Assembly: GCA_027578915.1 (NCBI GenBank)
Contig: JANBTT010000055.1
Span: 46,916-110,915, forward strand
Length of the DNA stretch: 64,000 bases
Source of the DNA: Coemansia sp. RSA 1200
Lineage: Eukaryota > Kickxellomycota > Kickxellomycetes > Kickxellales > Kickxellaceae
Reading direction: 5' to 3'
Positions 8,228 through 17,678 of this stretch are shown here, piece after piece; position 1 is the first letter of the stretch, and each line of letters starts with the position of its first letter. The position numbers were made by a program, and so were the translations under genes. Below the pieces are notes generated by a model. The model was not told the DNA's origin. It was given only the letters and a program-made list of their open reading frames with translations, and made no database searches.

Positions 8228-10294
8228 ATGAAGGTAGATGACAATATACTTGCCAGTGCACTGGAGTACTGGCGCACACTACAACTAACAGCGTTTCTAC
8301 AAGAACTAGATGGAACAAGTCTAGAAATAATAGACAATCAAAAGACATCACTCCAGGAACGACGTAAACTAGCAGAAAAGACCAAAGAGTTCCGCACGCT
8401 TGACGACGCGTTAAAGCTGGAGGAATTCAAACCGCTGCTCCGCGCTTACCAAAACGAAATTGACAATCTGACCAAACGAATGAAGTATGCGGAGAACGGG
8501 TTTCTTCGCGTATTCAAGTCGCTTAACGATGCGCCGGACCCACAGCCGTTTCTGGTGAGCTTGGCCGATGAGCGTAAGCGGATGGAGGAGCAGCAGAGCG
8601 AAAGAGACGCTGTTGGCAGACTTAAGGCCAAGGTTGATGAGCTGGCTACGGAGAATGCGCGGCTGCGCGAGGAGAATGCGACGGTTGCGCAGTTGCGGCA
8701 GGAGGTGGAGAGATACCAGACATCGATGGGCCAGATGGTGCGAGACCAGGTGGTTGAGCAGGAGCGGGAGTCCAGAGACCAGACGGACGCGCTTATCACG
8801 CACCTAAAGGAGCGGGAAACCGATCTGCAGCGGCAACTGTCGGCGGCCACACGCAAAATGGCACAGCTACAGGAATCCAGGGACACGGAGGAAGAAGAGC
8901 GTGCCGCCCATATTAGTCTGGTATCGTCAGACAGGGAGCTGGTTGCCAAGCTTGCGGAGCTCGAAATCCTGCAGGCTGATTTGGACCACGCCAATACGCG
9001 GATCACCGATATGACAGCACAGAATGCCCGCCTGCGCCAGGAGCTTTCGTCGGTGACCGGCGGCGGCAGCGAGTTTGGCGGAAGCGTTGCGGAGACGCTG
9101 GCGGAGTACCGACGTCGGGTACGCGAGCTGGACGACGAGACGCAGAGGCTCTTTGGAGAGCTGGAGCGGACGCAGGTGGAGCTGGAGCTGAGGGACTCGA
9201 AGCACAAGGCCGACGTCAATGGCATTGAGGCCGAGCTGCAGGCCAAGGCGGACGAGGTGCAGAGGCTCCGCGACCAGGTGCAGCGGTTTGCTGATTACGA
9301 CGAGATCAAGCGTGATCTGGATATCATGAAGAGCGTGGAGTTTTCCGTCAGCGACTGGGGCATGGACGATGGCGGAGCTGCTGGTGGAGACAGAGATGGC
9401 GATGCGGATACGGGCGAGGATGGTGCCGGCGGAAGGTCGTTGGAGCGGCTGCTGGTTCGGCGCAACAAGTCGCTGGAAAACAGGCTGACGGACTCGAGGA
9501 ACCAGTTGGCTCGCTGCCGCAGCGATCTTGAGGCTCTCCAAGCCAAGGTCGGCGACCTGGAAACCAGATTGGCTGGCAAGTCATCGCTAGCCGAGCGGCT
9601 TGAAGCGGATCTCGTTGCCGTTCAACAACAACAACAGCATGTCGCGGGAGGAAAAGCTTCGGATAAGAGAGCTGCATCTGGCTCCGACGACTTGTCTTCC
9701 GCCGCATTGTCCCAGACGCAACAGCAGGACACTAGCGCCAATGTGCTTGATATCGTCACCAGCCAGCGCGACAGGTTCCGGCAACGCAACATGGAGCTCG
9801 AGGACGAGCTGCGTGAGCACGGGTCGCAGGTAACCGACATGCGGCGACAGGTGGAGCAGGTCAAGCAGGACAATCTGCGGCTGTACGAGGAAGTAAAGTA
9901 CTTGCGCAGCTACAAATCGACTGCCACGATTCTGGGAAGCGATACAGCGGTGGTTGGGATGCCCAGCAAGTTCAGCCACAGTCAGCAGCAACAGCATCAG
10001 CATAGGGTGGATATGGATACGGGTGTTGCTGCAAAGTACAAGGGAATGTACGAGGAGTCGCTCAATCCATTCAATGCGTTCCATCGACGCGAAACGTCCA
10101 GAAGAATCAGATCAATGAACATCCTGGATCGTCTAATCTACATTGTTGCCAACTTTGTTGTTGGCAACCACAGGGCGCGAGTAGCGCTGATTGCGTATAT
10201 CGGGCTGCTGCATCTGCTTGTCATGGTGACGCTGTACCACTCCATGCTCCGTGCCGACGATACCCTGCATGAGACTGCCAACGAGTCATTGTAG
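8228..10294 (+). CDS. COY1: CASP/Coy1 golgin (Golgi tail-anchored coiled coil)
   Basis: The 688-residue product is the fungal CASP homologue, a Golgi membrane golgin that acts in retrograde intra-Golgi transport. The family's N-terminal signature is present (ALEYWRTLQL at residues 11-20, then GFLRVFKSLNDAPDP near 105). Long heptad-rich coiled coils follow, rich in Glu, Arg, Leu and Gln. A single hydrophobic segment near residues 651-674 (VALIAYIGLLHLLVMVTLY) anchors the C-terminus with a short lumenal tail. Length matches yeast Coy1 (about 680 aa). The start at 8228 puts the signature near the N-terminus as in homologues; an in-frame ATG at 8180 would add 16 unrelated residues. The gene converges with the next gene on the minus strand. 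Confidence 0.93.
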   Translation: MKVDDNILASALEYWRTLQLTAFLQELDGTSLEIIDNQKTSLQERRKLAEKTKEFRTLDDALKLEEFKPLLRAYQNEIDNLTKRMKYAENGFLRVFKSLNDAPDPQPFLVSLADERKRMEEQQSERDAVGRLKAKVDELATENARLREENATVAQLRQEVERYQTSMGQMVRDQVVEQERESRDQTDALITHLKERETDLQRQLSAATRKMAQLQESRDTEEEERAAHISLVSSDRELVAKLAELEILQADLDHANTRITDMTAQNARLRQELSSVTGGGSEFGGSVAETLAEYRRRVRELDDETQRLFGELERTQVELELRDSKHKADVNGIEAELQAKADEVQRLRDQVQRFADYDEIKRDLDIMKSVEFSVSDWGMDDGGAAGGDRDGDADTGEDGAGGRSLERLLVRRNKSLENRLTDSRNQLARCRSDLEALQAKVGDLETRLAGKSSLAERLEADLVAVQQQQQHVAGGKASDKRAASGSDDLSSAALSQTQQQDTSANVLDIVTSQRDRFRQRNMELEDELREHGSQVTDMRRQVEQVKQDNLRLYEEVKYLRSYKSTATILGSDTAVVGMPSKFSHSQQQQHQHRVDMDTGVAAKYKGMYEESLNPFNAFHRRETSRRIRSMNILDRLIYIVANFVVGNHRARVALIAYIGLLHLLVMVTLYHSMLRADDTLHETANESL

Positions 10295-10493
10295 ATCCCT
10301 TGCTTTGCTTTTGTTTCAGTGGAGAAAGACAGGGTTGCTTTATTATGCCAGCAGAAACAATAGTCGGCGTGGAAGTAAAAACAAAGAAAGGAGGGAGAGG
10401 AACCGATGGTGTGTGCATATTTGCGTGTGAGTGTATGTGGCGGTATAATGTATAGATACAGTTACAGTTTGAGTGCTGGAGTACACTTGGAGG

Positions 10494-11192
10494 TTAGTAG
10501 AAGTGGATGTCATGCGAGTAGTCGCTGAAGAAGCGAGTGATATATGACCAGGCGCCAGCATTGTTGGCCTTTCCAAGACCGCCGCCTGCTTCGTCCGCGT
10601 CAAACGGAATCGGAGACAGCGGCGCGTAGGGCGCAAAGTCAAGCGGCTGGAACGACACAAAGTGGTAGAATGCGTGGCTCAGGAACTCTGCATCGCCGGC
10701 TGTGTCGTAGCTGAGGAGGGTCTGTTCGCTGGAATCGGCGGCTGTAGCTTCGTTTGCTGCGTTTCCGCAGCCTTCGCCAATTGCAGCAGCAGCAGCATCG
10801 GCAGCAACAAGCGTGGCGACGGCTGGCGCCAGCTGCTTATGTTGCCGTCGGGGCTTGTCCATGAATGACGGTCTGTATGGCGATGCGCAGCGCAGAAAGT
10901 CCGCCAGCGATGCGTCGCTCAGCGGCCGTCGCCGACGCACCCGTCTGCTGTCTGCGCTAGCTTTACTCGCAGCTCCAGCGCTGCTTCCCGCAGGCATCGT
11001 GTTGTACTTCGCTATCCACGCTGCTACCTTCTCAATGCCATCGTCTGTTTGCCGCAGACAGGCCGTAGTGTCCTCTGCGGTGCTCTGTGCTGGCTCGCCG
11101 GATCCAAGCAGTGACCAGCTGTCGCACTGCGAGTGCTCGGACTCTGATGCATCGTCTGCCCTGTACTGACGACACTCTTCTGAATAGTACAT
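10494..11192 (-). CDS. protein of unknown function, Ala/Ser-rich
   Basis: The 232-residue frame starts at the ATG at 11192. An in-frame extension to 11324 is AT-rich and unlike the rest. The protein has an acidic, Ser-rich N-terminus, a short helical stretch (GIEKVAAWIAKYN), a basic patch (RRVRRRRP), an Ala-rich middle and a distinctive C-terminus rich in aromatic residues (SYITRFFSDYSHDIHFY). No signal peptide or membrane segment is apparent. High GC at third positions supports real coding. The gene converges on COY1 with a 200-bp gap. The Trp/aromatic motifs could be short docking peptides, but no family is recognised. Confidence 0.7.
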   Translation of the reverse strand: MYYSEECRQYRADDASESEHSQCDSWSLLGSGEPAQSTAEDTTACLRQTDDGIEKVAAWIAKYNTMPAGSSAGAASKASADSRRVRRRRPLSDASLADFLRCASPYRPSFMDKPRRQHKQLAPAVATLVAADAAAAAIGEGCGNAANEATAADSSEQTLLSYDTAGDAEFLSHAFYHFVSFQPLDFAPYAPLSPIPFDADEAGGGLGKANNAGAWSYITRFFSDYSHDIHFY

Positions 11193-11641
11193 TATTTTTT
11201 GTCTTGGATATGCTGGCTGGTTATTCTTAATAATGTAAACAAATACGCTAATGTTGGAAGTAACAAAAAGCATAGCCTTTTTTCTTCTCGCCAAAAGGAT
11301 AATGCGCTCTTTATAAAGCGTCAATGTTTATTTTTCAATATTTTCGGTTTGGTCATGTTGACGCATCATTGCCCTTTTTCTTTGTGTTTGTAGAGAGCAT
11401 CGGAAGATTTTTTATTTTTTTGGCTTGTAACTCTGCCCAAATCGCCCACCTTTTGCCTATTTCTTTTCACCCGAAACAATGCAATGGATTTGCCTCTATT
11501 TTTTATGTATTTTCCCATCCCCAGCAACGATTGGTTGCTTGGTTTCCACATCCGACCGACTTGCTGTTATTCCGTAACCTGTGATTTGCTTGCTGTTTTG
11601 TGTTTGAAAAGGGAAACAAAGTCGAGAGAAACACACCTCGG
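11193..11641 (-). promoter_or_regulatory. promoter of the unknown gene and terminator side of the CFEM-like gene
   Basis: AT-rich spacer with several T runs between two minus-strand genes. No further gene is supported; open frames here are AT-rich extensions or shadows. Confidence 0.4.
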
Positions 11642-12226
11642 CTAGGCGATGGCGTAGATGGCCCCAACCATTGCCACAACCGCCGCAGCAGCACCTGGTC
11701 GTGCGCCAGCAATTGCGCCATCGATATCCATGTTCCGCACAAGGCCGACATTCCCAGAATCGCCGCCCACCATCCCGGTTCCCCTGGCGCCAGCCTGTGG
11801 CTGCATGTCGAAATCGTCCTTGCGAGCCGGAGGAGGCGGCGGCGGCGGAGCAGGCGGCGGTTGCTGTTGCTGTGAGGGCGGCGGCTCCTTCTTCGGCCTC
11901 TTGCTCTGCTTTTTGGCGTCGTGGAACGACGGACCGTCCGACCCGATGATGGGCAGATCCTCGGGTTCTCCGGGCTGCTTCTGGCTGCAGAAGATCTGCT
12001 TCTGGCCCTGTTCCCCGAGCTTCAGCTTCAGGTAGTGGTCGTCCTCGCCGCACTTCTCGTAGCACTTTACCACGTTCTCCTGGCGCAGACATTTGCATGT
12101 CATGTTGATTCCGCAGATGTTCACCTCCGCCCGCGTCTGCGCCACGCATTTCTTGAACGTTGCTGGGTTCTCGCATCCGCCAAGACAGATGCCGGCCAGG
12201 AAGAGCAGAAGCAAGATCCTCATCAT
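11642..12226 (-). CDS. CFEM-like eight-cysteine GPI-anchored surface protein
   Basis: The 194-residue precursor begins with a clear signal peptide (MMRILLLLFLAGICLGG); the ATG at 12226 is chosen for that reason over 12262. Eight cysteines follow with spacings 8-10-5-1-8-3-20. The later half (CxC, x8, C, x3, C, long gap, C) resembles the CFEM pattern, but the first gap is longer and the typical heme-ligating Asp is not evident. A Lys-rich linker, a Gln stretch and a Pro run come next. The C-terminus is hydrophobic and Ala-rich (GAAAAVVAMVGAIYAIA), which fits a GPI-attachment signal. CFEM proteins work in heme/iron uptake or wall stability; that role here is inference. The gene is divergent from the HDAC gene. 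Confidence 0.78.
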   Translation of the reverse strand: MMRILLLLFLAGICLGGCENPATFKKCVAQTRAEVNICGINMTCKCLRQENVVKCYEKCGEDDHYLKLKLGEQGQKQIFCSQKQPGEPEDLPIIGSDGPSFHDAKKQSKRPKKEPPPSQQQQPPPAPPPPPPPARKDDFDMQPQAGARGTGMVGGDSGNVGLVRNMDIDGAIAGARPGAAAAVVAMVGAIYAIA

Positions 12227-12723
12227 ATCCTGTGTTATTATAGTTTTTATCTGCTTATGCAAGCGCCTCTTTTAAGTGTGGTTGGCAACTGAATAATAGT
12301 CGTATATACGCAACAAGGAAACTGTTGTAGATTGGGATAACGTGTAATGGATGTCGGCAGAAAGGATGGGAAACATATCTTGCTCCCAGGATGTTACGCA
12401 GACTATCCTTCCCGGTAAACATGCTGTCTGTGTTTCAGAAACCCATGTCGCTTGTATATTAATCAGGGTCCATGTGGACCGGGAAGGACAAGAAGAGCAG
12501 TGCCAAAACGGGTGGAATTCTCGCCTCTCCACCATTCGCCAAGCGGGGGTAATTTCGAAATTTCCGTTTCCTGGTCGTTTCCCATAACCCTCCCTTGATT
12601 CAGGTAAAGATGTACACTCCTGATCAGATCAGCCGAGTTTAATGATTGCAGTATACAGCACCGTCGCTTCTGCCACCATTAACTAACTTATTCTATTTCG
12701 TGTACAAACTATAATTTGCTGCC
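12227..12723. promoter_or_regulatory. divergent promoter between the CFEM-like gene and the HDAC gene
   Basis: About 500 bp separate two divergent starts. A palindromic AATTTCGAAATT near 12551 and a GGTAAACA (forkhead-type consensus) near 12414 are visible. Neither is proven functional. Confidence 0.4.
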
Positions 12724-14148
12724 ATGGGACGCAGAAAGGAAACAATTACGTATCCGTCGGGCACATTCTCCACATCCATGAGCAGCGGCAACGCCAGCGG
12801 CATGGGTCTGGACTTTGCCTCCCAGGACGGAGACGCCGAAAGCCAACAACAACAACATTATAGACCGCGCGTCTCGTACTACATGCGCGAGCAGGCGGGG
12901 AACTTCCACTACGGCAAGCAGCATCCGATGAAACCGCATCGGCTGACGCTGACCAACCACCTGGTGCTCAACTACGGATTACACAAATACATGGATGTGT
13001 TTGAGCCGCGACGAGCCACCGAGGAGGAGATCCGCGAATTCCACGCCCAGGACTACATTGAGTTTCTCAAGCGCGTGACGCCCGAAAACCAGGACACCAT
13101 GGCCAGCTGTTTTGCCGAGTTCAATATCGGCGACGATTGTCCGATCTTTGACGGGATGTGGGATTTCTCGCAAATCTACTCGGGCGCAAGTATTGAGGCT
13201 GCGAGGAAGTTGGTCTCGGGGTCCACGGATATCGCGGTCAACTGGATGGGCGGGCTCCACCATGCGAAGAAGTACGAGCCCAGCGGGTTCTGCTACGTCA
13301 ACGATATCGTGCTGGCCATACTGCAGCTTCTCAGATACTATCCGCGGATCCTGTACGTTGACATTGACATCCACCACGGCGACGGGGTGCAGGAGGCCTT
13401 CTATACCACCGACCGGGTGATGACGTGCTCGTTCCACAAGTACAATGGCGATTTCTTTCCCGGCACTGGCGCGATTGACGAAATGGGATCGGGACTGGGC
13501 AAATTCTACGCGGTCAATGTGCCCCTGCAGGACGGAATTGACGATCGCTCTTATACGCAGCTGTTCAAGACTATAATGACGGCGGTGATGGAGACATTCC
13601 GTCCGAGCGCAGTTGTTCTGCAATGCGGAGCGGATTCGCTTGGTCTGGACCGCCTGGGCGTCTTCAATCTCTCGATAGCCGCACACGGCGAATGCGTCCG
13701 GTTCATGCGGCGCTTCGGCGTGCCTCTTCTGTGTCTAGGCGGCGGCGGATACACGGTGCGCAACGTTGCGCGCTGCTGGACCTACGAGACCGGTATTGTG
13801 TGCGGCACAGAACTGCCCAAGGCACTCCCGCAGACCGTGTACAACGACTTCTTCAGCCCCGACTACAGCCTGCATCCATTGATTTCTGGCAAGATTGTCA
13901 ACCACAACTCGAAGGCCTACCTGAACGCCCTCACTGCGCGCATCCTCGAGCAGCTCAGGTACCTCAAGGGCGCGCCGTCAGTGCAGATGAATGAGGCGCC
14001 TCCCGATATTCAGGGCTTCCTCGAGTCCCAGGAGCTGCATGACAAGGATACGCAGAGCGACAGGAACAAGGATGCAAAGGACGATCGTGCCGGCCGCCGT
14101 GAGCATCTGGCCGAGTTTTACGAGAGCGACCATGATCAGGACGAATGA
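12724..14148 (+). CDS. HOS2: class I histone deacetylase (Hos2/HDAC3-like)
   Basis: The 474-residue protein is a zinc-dependent lysine deacetylase acting on histones in the nucleus. It is closer to Hos2/HDAC3 than to Rpd3, as shown by NFHYGKQHPMKPHRL near the N-terminus and EYEPSGFCYVND-type wording. Active-site elements are intact: HHAKK near 179, DIDIHHGDGVQEAF near 213-226, LQCGADSLG, and GGGGYTVRN with the catalytic Tyr near 344. The first 55 residues are a Ser/Gln-rich extension not typical of the core. The C-terminus is acidic and charged (ESDHDQDE). In yeast Hos2 belongs to the Set3 complex; those partners are not in the window. The start at 12724 is the first ATG of the frame after the AT-rich promoter. 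Confidence 0.95.
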   Translation: MGRRKETITYPSGTFSTSMSSGNASGMGLDFASQDGDAESQQQQHYRPRVSYYMREQAGNFHYGKQHPMKPHRLTLTNHLVLNYGLHKYMDVFEPRRATEEEIREFHAQDYIEFLKRVTPENQDTMASCFAEFNIGDDCPIFDGMWDFSQIYSGASIEAARKLVSGSTDIAVNWMGGLHHAKKYEPSGFCYVNDIVLAILQLLRYYPRILYVDIDIHHGDGVQEAFYTTDRVMTCSFHKYNGDFFPGTGAIDEMGSGLGKFYAVNVPLQDGIDDRSYTQLFKTIMTAVMETFRPSAVVLQCGADSLGLDRLGVFNLSIAAHGECVRFMRRFGVPLLCLGGGGYTVRNVARCWTYETGIVCGTELPKALPQTVYNDFFSPDYSLHPLISGKIVNHNSKAYLNALTARILEQLRYLKGAPSVQMNEAPPDIQGFLESQELHDKDTQSDRNKDAKDDRAGRREHLAEFYESDHDQDE

Positions 14149-14349
14149 ATCAGTGGATGAGCTGAGGGGGAGGAAGCGTGGTTTCTCTCTTCTAGCTTTT
14201 TTTTCTGTGTGTAATAAATTTTTTAATAATGATATTTGCAATTATTATCTCTGGGGGTTTTCCTTTTCTAATTATCCGTCTATTTTTGACACTTTGTCTA
14301 TCTATTATCTCTGATCAATCATAAGTTCTATTTCCAGTCAATCTAATGC

Positions 14350-14535
14350 ATAAATGAAGAAGGCAACTGGGTCTGATTTTGGTGTATCCATGACAAGGCT
14401 CACACAAAGATATCAGAGACAATACGCTTGCACAAAGAAGAGAAGAAAAGGCTATAAAAAGAGGTGCAGGAAATAGCATAGTGGGTGGTTTACTTTTGTT
14501 CTCTTTAGAATAAGCAACAAACAGATATTCATTAG
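14350..14535 (+). repeat. 186-bp direct repeat, copy 1
   Basis: Matches 16676-16861 in the same orientation at roughly 90% identity by eye (AAGGCTCACACAAAGATATC is identical in both). The two copies flank cassette C. Each contains a CTATAAAAAG element on the plus strand (near 14453 and 16779). No ORF is shared by the copies. Confidence 0.75.
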
Positions 14536-14589
14536 GTATCTATACTCCCCTGGCACCATACTCAGTGCATTCTCCTTAATCCGCTGATG

Positions 14590-14815
14590 CAACAGTAGGT
14601 TGCACACCGTTCTGGGGGTTTGAAGCTTTATATTGGTGGTTGACGTTGATATAGATCCTGGTAAGTGCCAGTCATGCACCCTAAATTAAAGAGCATCTGC
14701 CTGTTATATTCCCACTGTATTCCAATTGATTGCAAACCAACAGGATAACAGGTTTTAATTGCTTATTGATTCCGCATGACCACCCTGCTACGACCTACCT
14801 ATTGCATGGTATGAC
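14590..14815 (-). repeat. 3' flank of cassette C, displaced from its ORF
   Basis: On the minus strand this contains TAAAACCTGTTATCCTGTTG and GTGCATGACTGGCACTTACC. It aligns with 2528-2740 downstream of ORF A. In cassette C about 800 bp (14820-15630) has been inserted between the ORF and this flank. Confidence 0.7.
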
Positions 14816-14884
14816 ATATGTAAAGAAACGTATTTTGATTGTTAAAGACTAATAGATAACTAAACTTCACTCTCGAAAACTCTA

Positions 14885-15300
14885 CATCGGGGTCGGTCAG
14901 AACCATAGCTTTTATACCATTTGTGCCACCTATGTTTGGTAGCCACGACATGTCCAATAGACTGGCACTTGTCCATATAGAAATCATTGCAACCTGACAA
15001 TAACAATGTATGAAGTTTGATTGATGATTGGGAAATACAATAATCATGACACTCCAATGTTGATGCCAATGTTCGATATACGATTGTTAAGTTGCATCAG
15101 GTCTTAACACCACACATTAATGATGATGTGCGATTGATGTGTGGTGTCCTGATTAGATGTATCTCACCATTCATCAATTGCGCATCTTACATTGCTATTG
15201 TTAGATCGCAGGGCCTTTCAATATGGAAAGTGGGTGTCCGCTATACAAGTATCGGTTATGAAACATGTATTGCGAATGGTATAAAAGCCGTCATTACGCC
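14885..15300. repeat. long imperfect inverted repeat with outward TATA elements
   Basis: The reverse complement of about 14885-15075 aligns with about 15110-15300 at moderate identity (blocks such as TACATTG.TATTGT and CAATATGGAAAG vs CTATATGGACAAG). Each arm ends in a near-identical AATGGTATAAAAGC, one facing left and one right, so the arms look like two copies of one promoter pointing away from each other. It lies within the DNA that splits cassette C from its 3' flank. No convincing ORF follows either arm. Confidence 0.6.
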
Positions 15301-15520
15301 TGACCTAGATTGAGAGGGTTTCTCGGTCAGTCTCCTGCTTATCTTTATTGAATAAAAACAATCTACAAAGTTCTTTAACATACCCCGTTACCTGTAATAG
15401 CCACGTTTTAAGCGTAGAAACAGACAGTCAAGGTAGGGAGTGTGATAAGCATAAACAAGGATGGTATATTTAGCATAGTAAATAAGAGCGTGGGAATTTA
15501 TTAGAAAAGCTAAAGATATC

Positions 15521-15648
15521 TCATACAGACGAGGCGTCCATAGCGTCCTTAACCTTCTTAGGCTCTACATCGCTGGATGCTCGGACCTTGGGTTTATCCG
15601 AATATGCATCCTTGCATGCCGACAAACCAGACCCACTCAACAGCTTTT
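15521..15648 (-). pseudogene. orphan coding fragment (3' end of an unidentified gene)
   Basis: A minus-strand frame gives about 40 residues (ending KKVKDAMDASSV) and stops at a TGA at 15521-15523. It is closed upstream by a TAA near 15648. Composition is GC-richer and lysine-rich, with balanced codons unlike the surrounding AT-rich DNA. It has no start of its own and overlaps the 3' end of small ORF C in another frame. It looks like a captured or left-over final exon. The parent gene is not recognised. Confidence 0.35.
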
Positions 15649-15861
15649 ATCTAACGAAAGCGATTGGTTAATCATATTGTTGTGAGCACTACATATATCT
15701 GATGCATCTTCCAGATTTTTATCTGTTGCACTATATTTGTTAGTTAATCTAGCCCCTTCTTCTGATGCAATACAAAACTTTTTTCTAGACATAAAAGTAC
15801 GTATCATGATTCTTTCACGACAATCTCTAATTGCGCTTTCTTCTTTATCTGAGAGCTTCAT
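15637..15861 (-). CDS. small protein of the cassette family (copy C)
   Basis: The 74-residue product is the inverted paralogue of the ORF at 2305-2514. Shared features are LSDKEESAI at the start, EGARLTNKYSA in the middle and DICSAHNNMI near the end. It is a few residues longer (SLSLDKSC) than copy A. It has no signal peptide or membrane span and is rich in Lys, Arg, Glu and Asp. The 5' flank is nearly identical to that of copy A for about 530 bp, yet coding identity falls to about 60-65% by eye immediately after the start codon. The start is set by the conserved leader. Function unknown. Confidence 0.58.
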   Translation of the reverse strand: MKLSDKEESAIRDCRERIMIRTFMSRKKFCIASEEGARLTNKYSATDKNLEDASDICSAHNNMINQSLSLDKSC

Positions 15862-15871
15862 ATTTTTTATA

Positions 15872-16668
15872 AACCGTCTTGAATAAAAATGTGGTGTATA
15901 ATGTTAGTGGTAATAGACAAAAGCTCCTTTTCATAAATTCAACAATTGCAGTTTGGAAAAAAAGGAATTGAGGGTTTATATACTGCCTAAAATTCCAACA
16001 ACCCTGTGCAAAAATGCAGTGTGTAAATTACTTCATTGTGGCTATAAGAATACAAATATTAGGTTTTCAACGTAAATAAATGTAAGAAAAAGAAAAGAAT
16101 GCTCGTCTGACTGTGGATCTGTATTGGCCAACTATTAATTAGATATATGACGCAAGATGACATAGAATATGCTGCTCTGTAGAATAAATTGACTAATTCG
16201 GAATTCATATTTAGCTGACATGCCTTATTATAGTTCTTTCTGCACTTTTTTATTTCAAGATATCATCATCATTTTTTAGTCATGGAAAATGGGTGGGGTC
16301 TATTATCTTTGAACACGGGTGTGCTGTAGCAGAATAAGGTTTAGTTTATGTGTTATTGTAATATACTAAAGAATAATTTTATTGGCGATATTGCCTTTTT
16401 TCTTATTTCCAGCCGACACTGAGAACTTGTTTATATGTTGAACTGCTGCAATTTGTGCAAACAGTGAAAAAGGATCCAAATGAAAGGATGACCATTCATG
16501 ACATCATGCAATAAGAAAAACTAGACTGGCGCTATAAGAGTAGAAATCTGAATCTTTTAAACCCCTATAAGTCTCAAGCCAAAAGCTTTTTGCATTCCGT
16601 CGCTCATCAAATTGTAAGGCTCCATATGGCATTTGATCTTACTTTAAATTGCTAGATGCCATGATTAT
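15872..16668 (-). repeat. 5' flank of cassette C (inverted copy of 1484-2294)
   Basis: The reverse complement matches 1484-2294. Within 15872-16402 only two mismatches against 1764-2294 were found. Outside that block, 16403-16668 is only moderately similar. The TATA element is at 15975-15982 (TTTATATA on the plus strand). Confidence 0.85.
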
Positions 16669-16675
16669 TTGATCC

Positions 16676-16861
16676 ATAAATGAAGAGGGCAACTGGGTCT
16701 AATTTTGGTGTATCCATGACAAGGCTCACACAAAGATATCAGAGGCAATACGCCTGCGCAAAGAAGGGAAGAAATGACTATAAAAAGGGGTGCAGGAAAT
16801 AGCATGGCGGGTGGTTTACTTTTATTCTCTTTGGAATAAGCAACAAACAGATATTTATTAG
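16676..16861 (+). repeat. 186-bp direct repeat, copy 2
   Basis: Second copy of 14350-14535. It begins a few bases beyond the outer end of cassette C, so cassette C is bracketed by the two copies. The right end overlaps the stop codon of the small minus-strand ORF at 16858-17061. Confidence 0.75.
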
Positions 16862-17061
16862 TTATAACCAACAGACTGAACTAGCTGTTCAGTATATTTT
16901 TGAAACAAATTGTCATATGGTATATTAATTTCAGTATCTTTTTTTGTCTGTTTATTAAAACTTTTAATCACTGTCATTGTGTCTAATAAGACAGAATCCT
17001 TGTTTAATGAGCGCTGCATATATGTATATATTTTAAACATATAAAAGCCTATAGCCGCCAT
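16858..17061 (-). CDS. hypothetical 67-aa protein
   Basis: The frame starts at the ATG at 17061 and has a TATA-like TTTATATATGAT about 90 bp upstream on the minus strand. The product has a mildly hydrophobic N-terminus (AAIGFYMFKIYTYM) and is otherwise lysine- and asparagine-rich. It does not align with the cassette proteins. It ends exactly at the edge of the 186-bp repeat. It may be a chance frame in AT-rich DNA. Confidence 0.28.
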   Translation of the reverse strand: MAAIGFYMFKIYTYMQRSLNKDSVLLDTMTVIKSFNKQTKKDTEINIPYDNLFQKYTEQLVQSVGYN

Positions 17062-17678
17062 TCAATATCAGTTAGTAAGCTTTACAATGTTGCTTCCAAT
17101 ATCTCGTGGATTTCTATTGTTTTGCACACCGTATCATATATAAAGGTTACATCGCATGAACTATCTACAATAAAACCAGAGTCACATTGCTTATCATTTA
17201 TATATCTATATTCAACCCAACACAGTTATAATTCCAGGCATTGACAATATATTTTGAATAAGAGTATGACGGAAGCACATACGTTTGACGTAAGAAAAAT
17301 GTTATTATAAATGTACCAAATGTAGTAATAAGGCTGATGATCCAACATGCGACAAGTGTATAACCCGCAAGGAAAAGCCGTTTACATGTATTAGTTGTAG
17401 GTGAAGAGATATAACAATGTGAAAGAGAGGCAGATGGAACTGAGTACCAGATGTTTTTAAGGCTTCCTTTTGTTTTATTTTTGCTGATAGTCAATAAACA
17501 CACATCATGGTGGAAAACCCATCAACCATAACCACCAGCATCTTGACATTATTTGGCAACAAACTATAACATTGATTAATGTGGTCAATCTGGATTTACA
17601 AGTATTTGACCAACTCTGACACTTTTAATTTCTTTTTCCCCTTAAAGAGCATTCATTTAATACAGGCATACGCAAAGG
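17062..17678. other. intergenic DNA before PTH2; possible membrane-protein remnant
   Basis: A minus-strand open frame at 17198-17503 encodes two hydrophobic stretches (LFLAGYTLVACWIISLITTF, then TFIITFF) but has no ATG near its 5' end; only a GTG is available. It may be an exon or remnant. The last 150 bp before 17679 are the PTH2 promoter. Confidence 0.3.

Noticed and set aside
14452..14679. 75-aa minus-strand frame
   Set aside because: It runs through the 186-bp repeat and is not kept in the second copy, so it is not a conserved gene.
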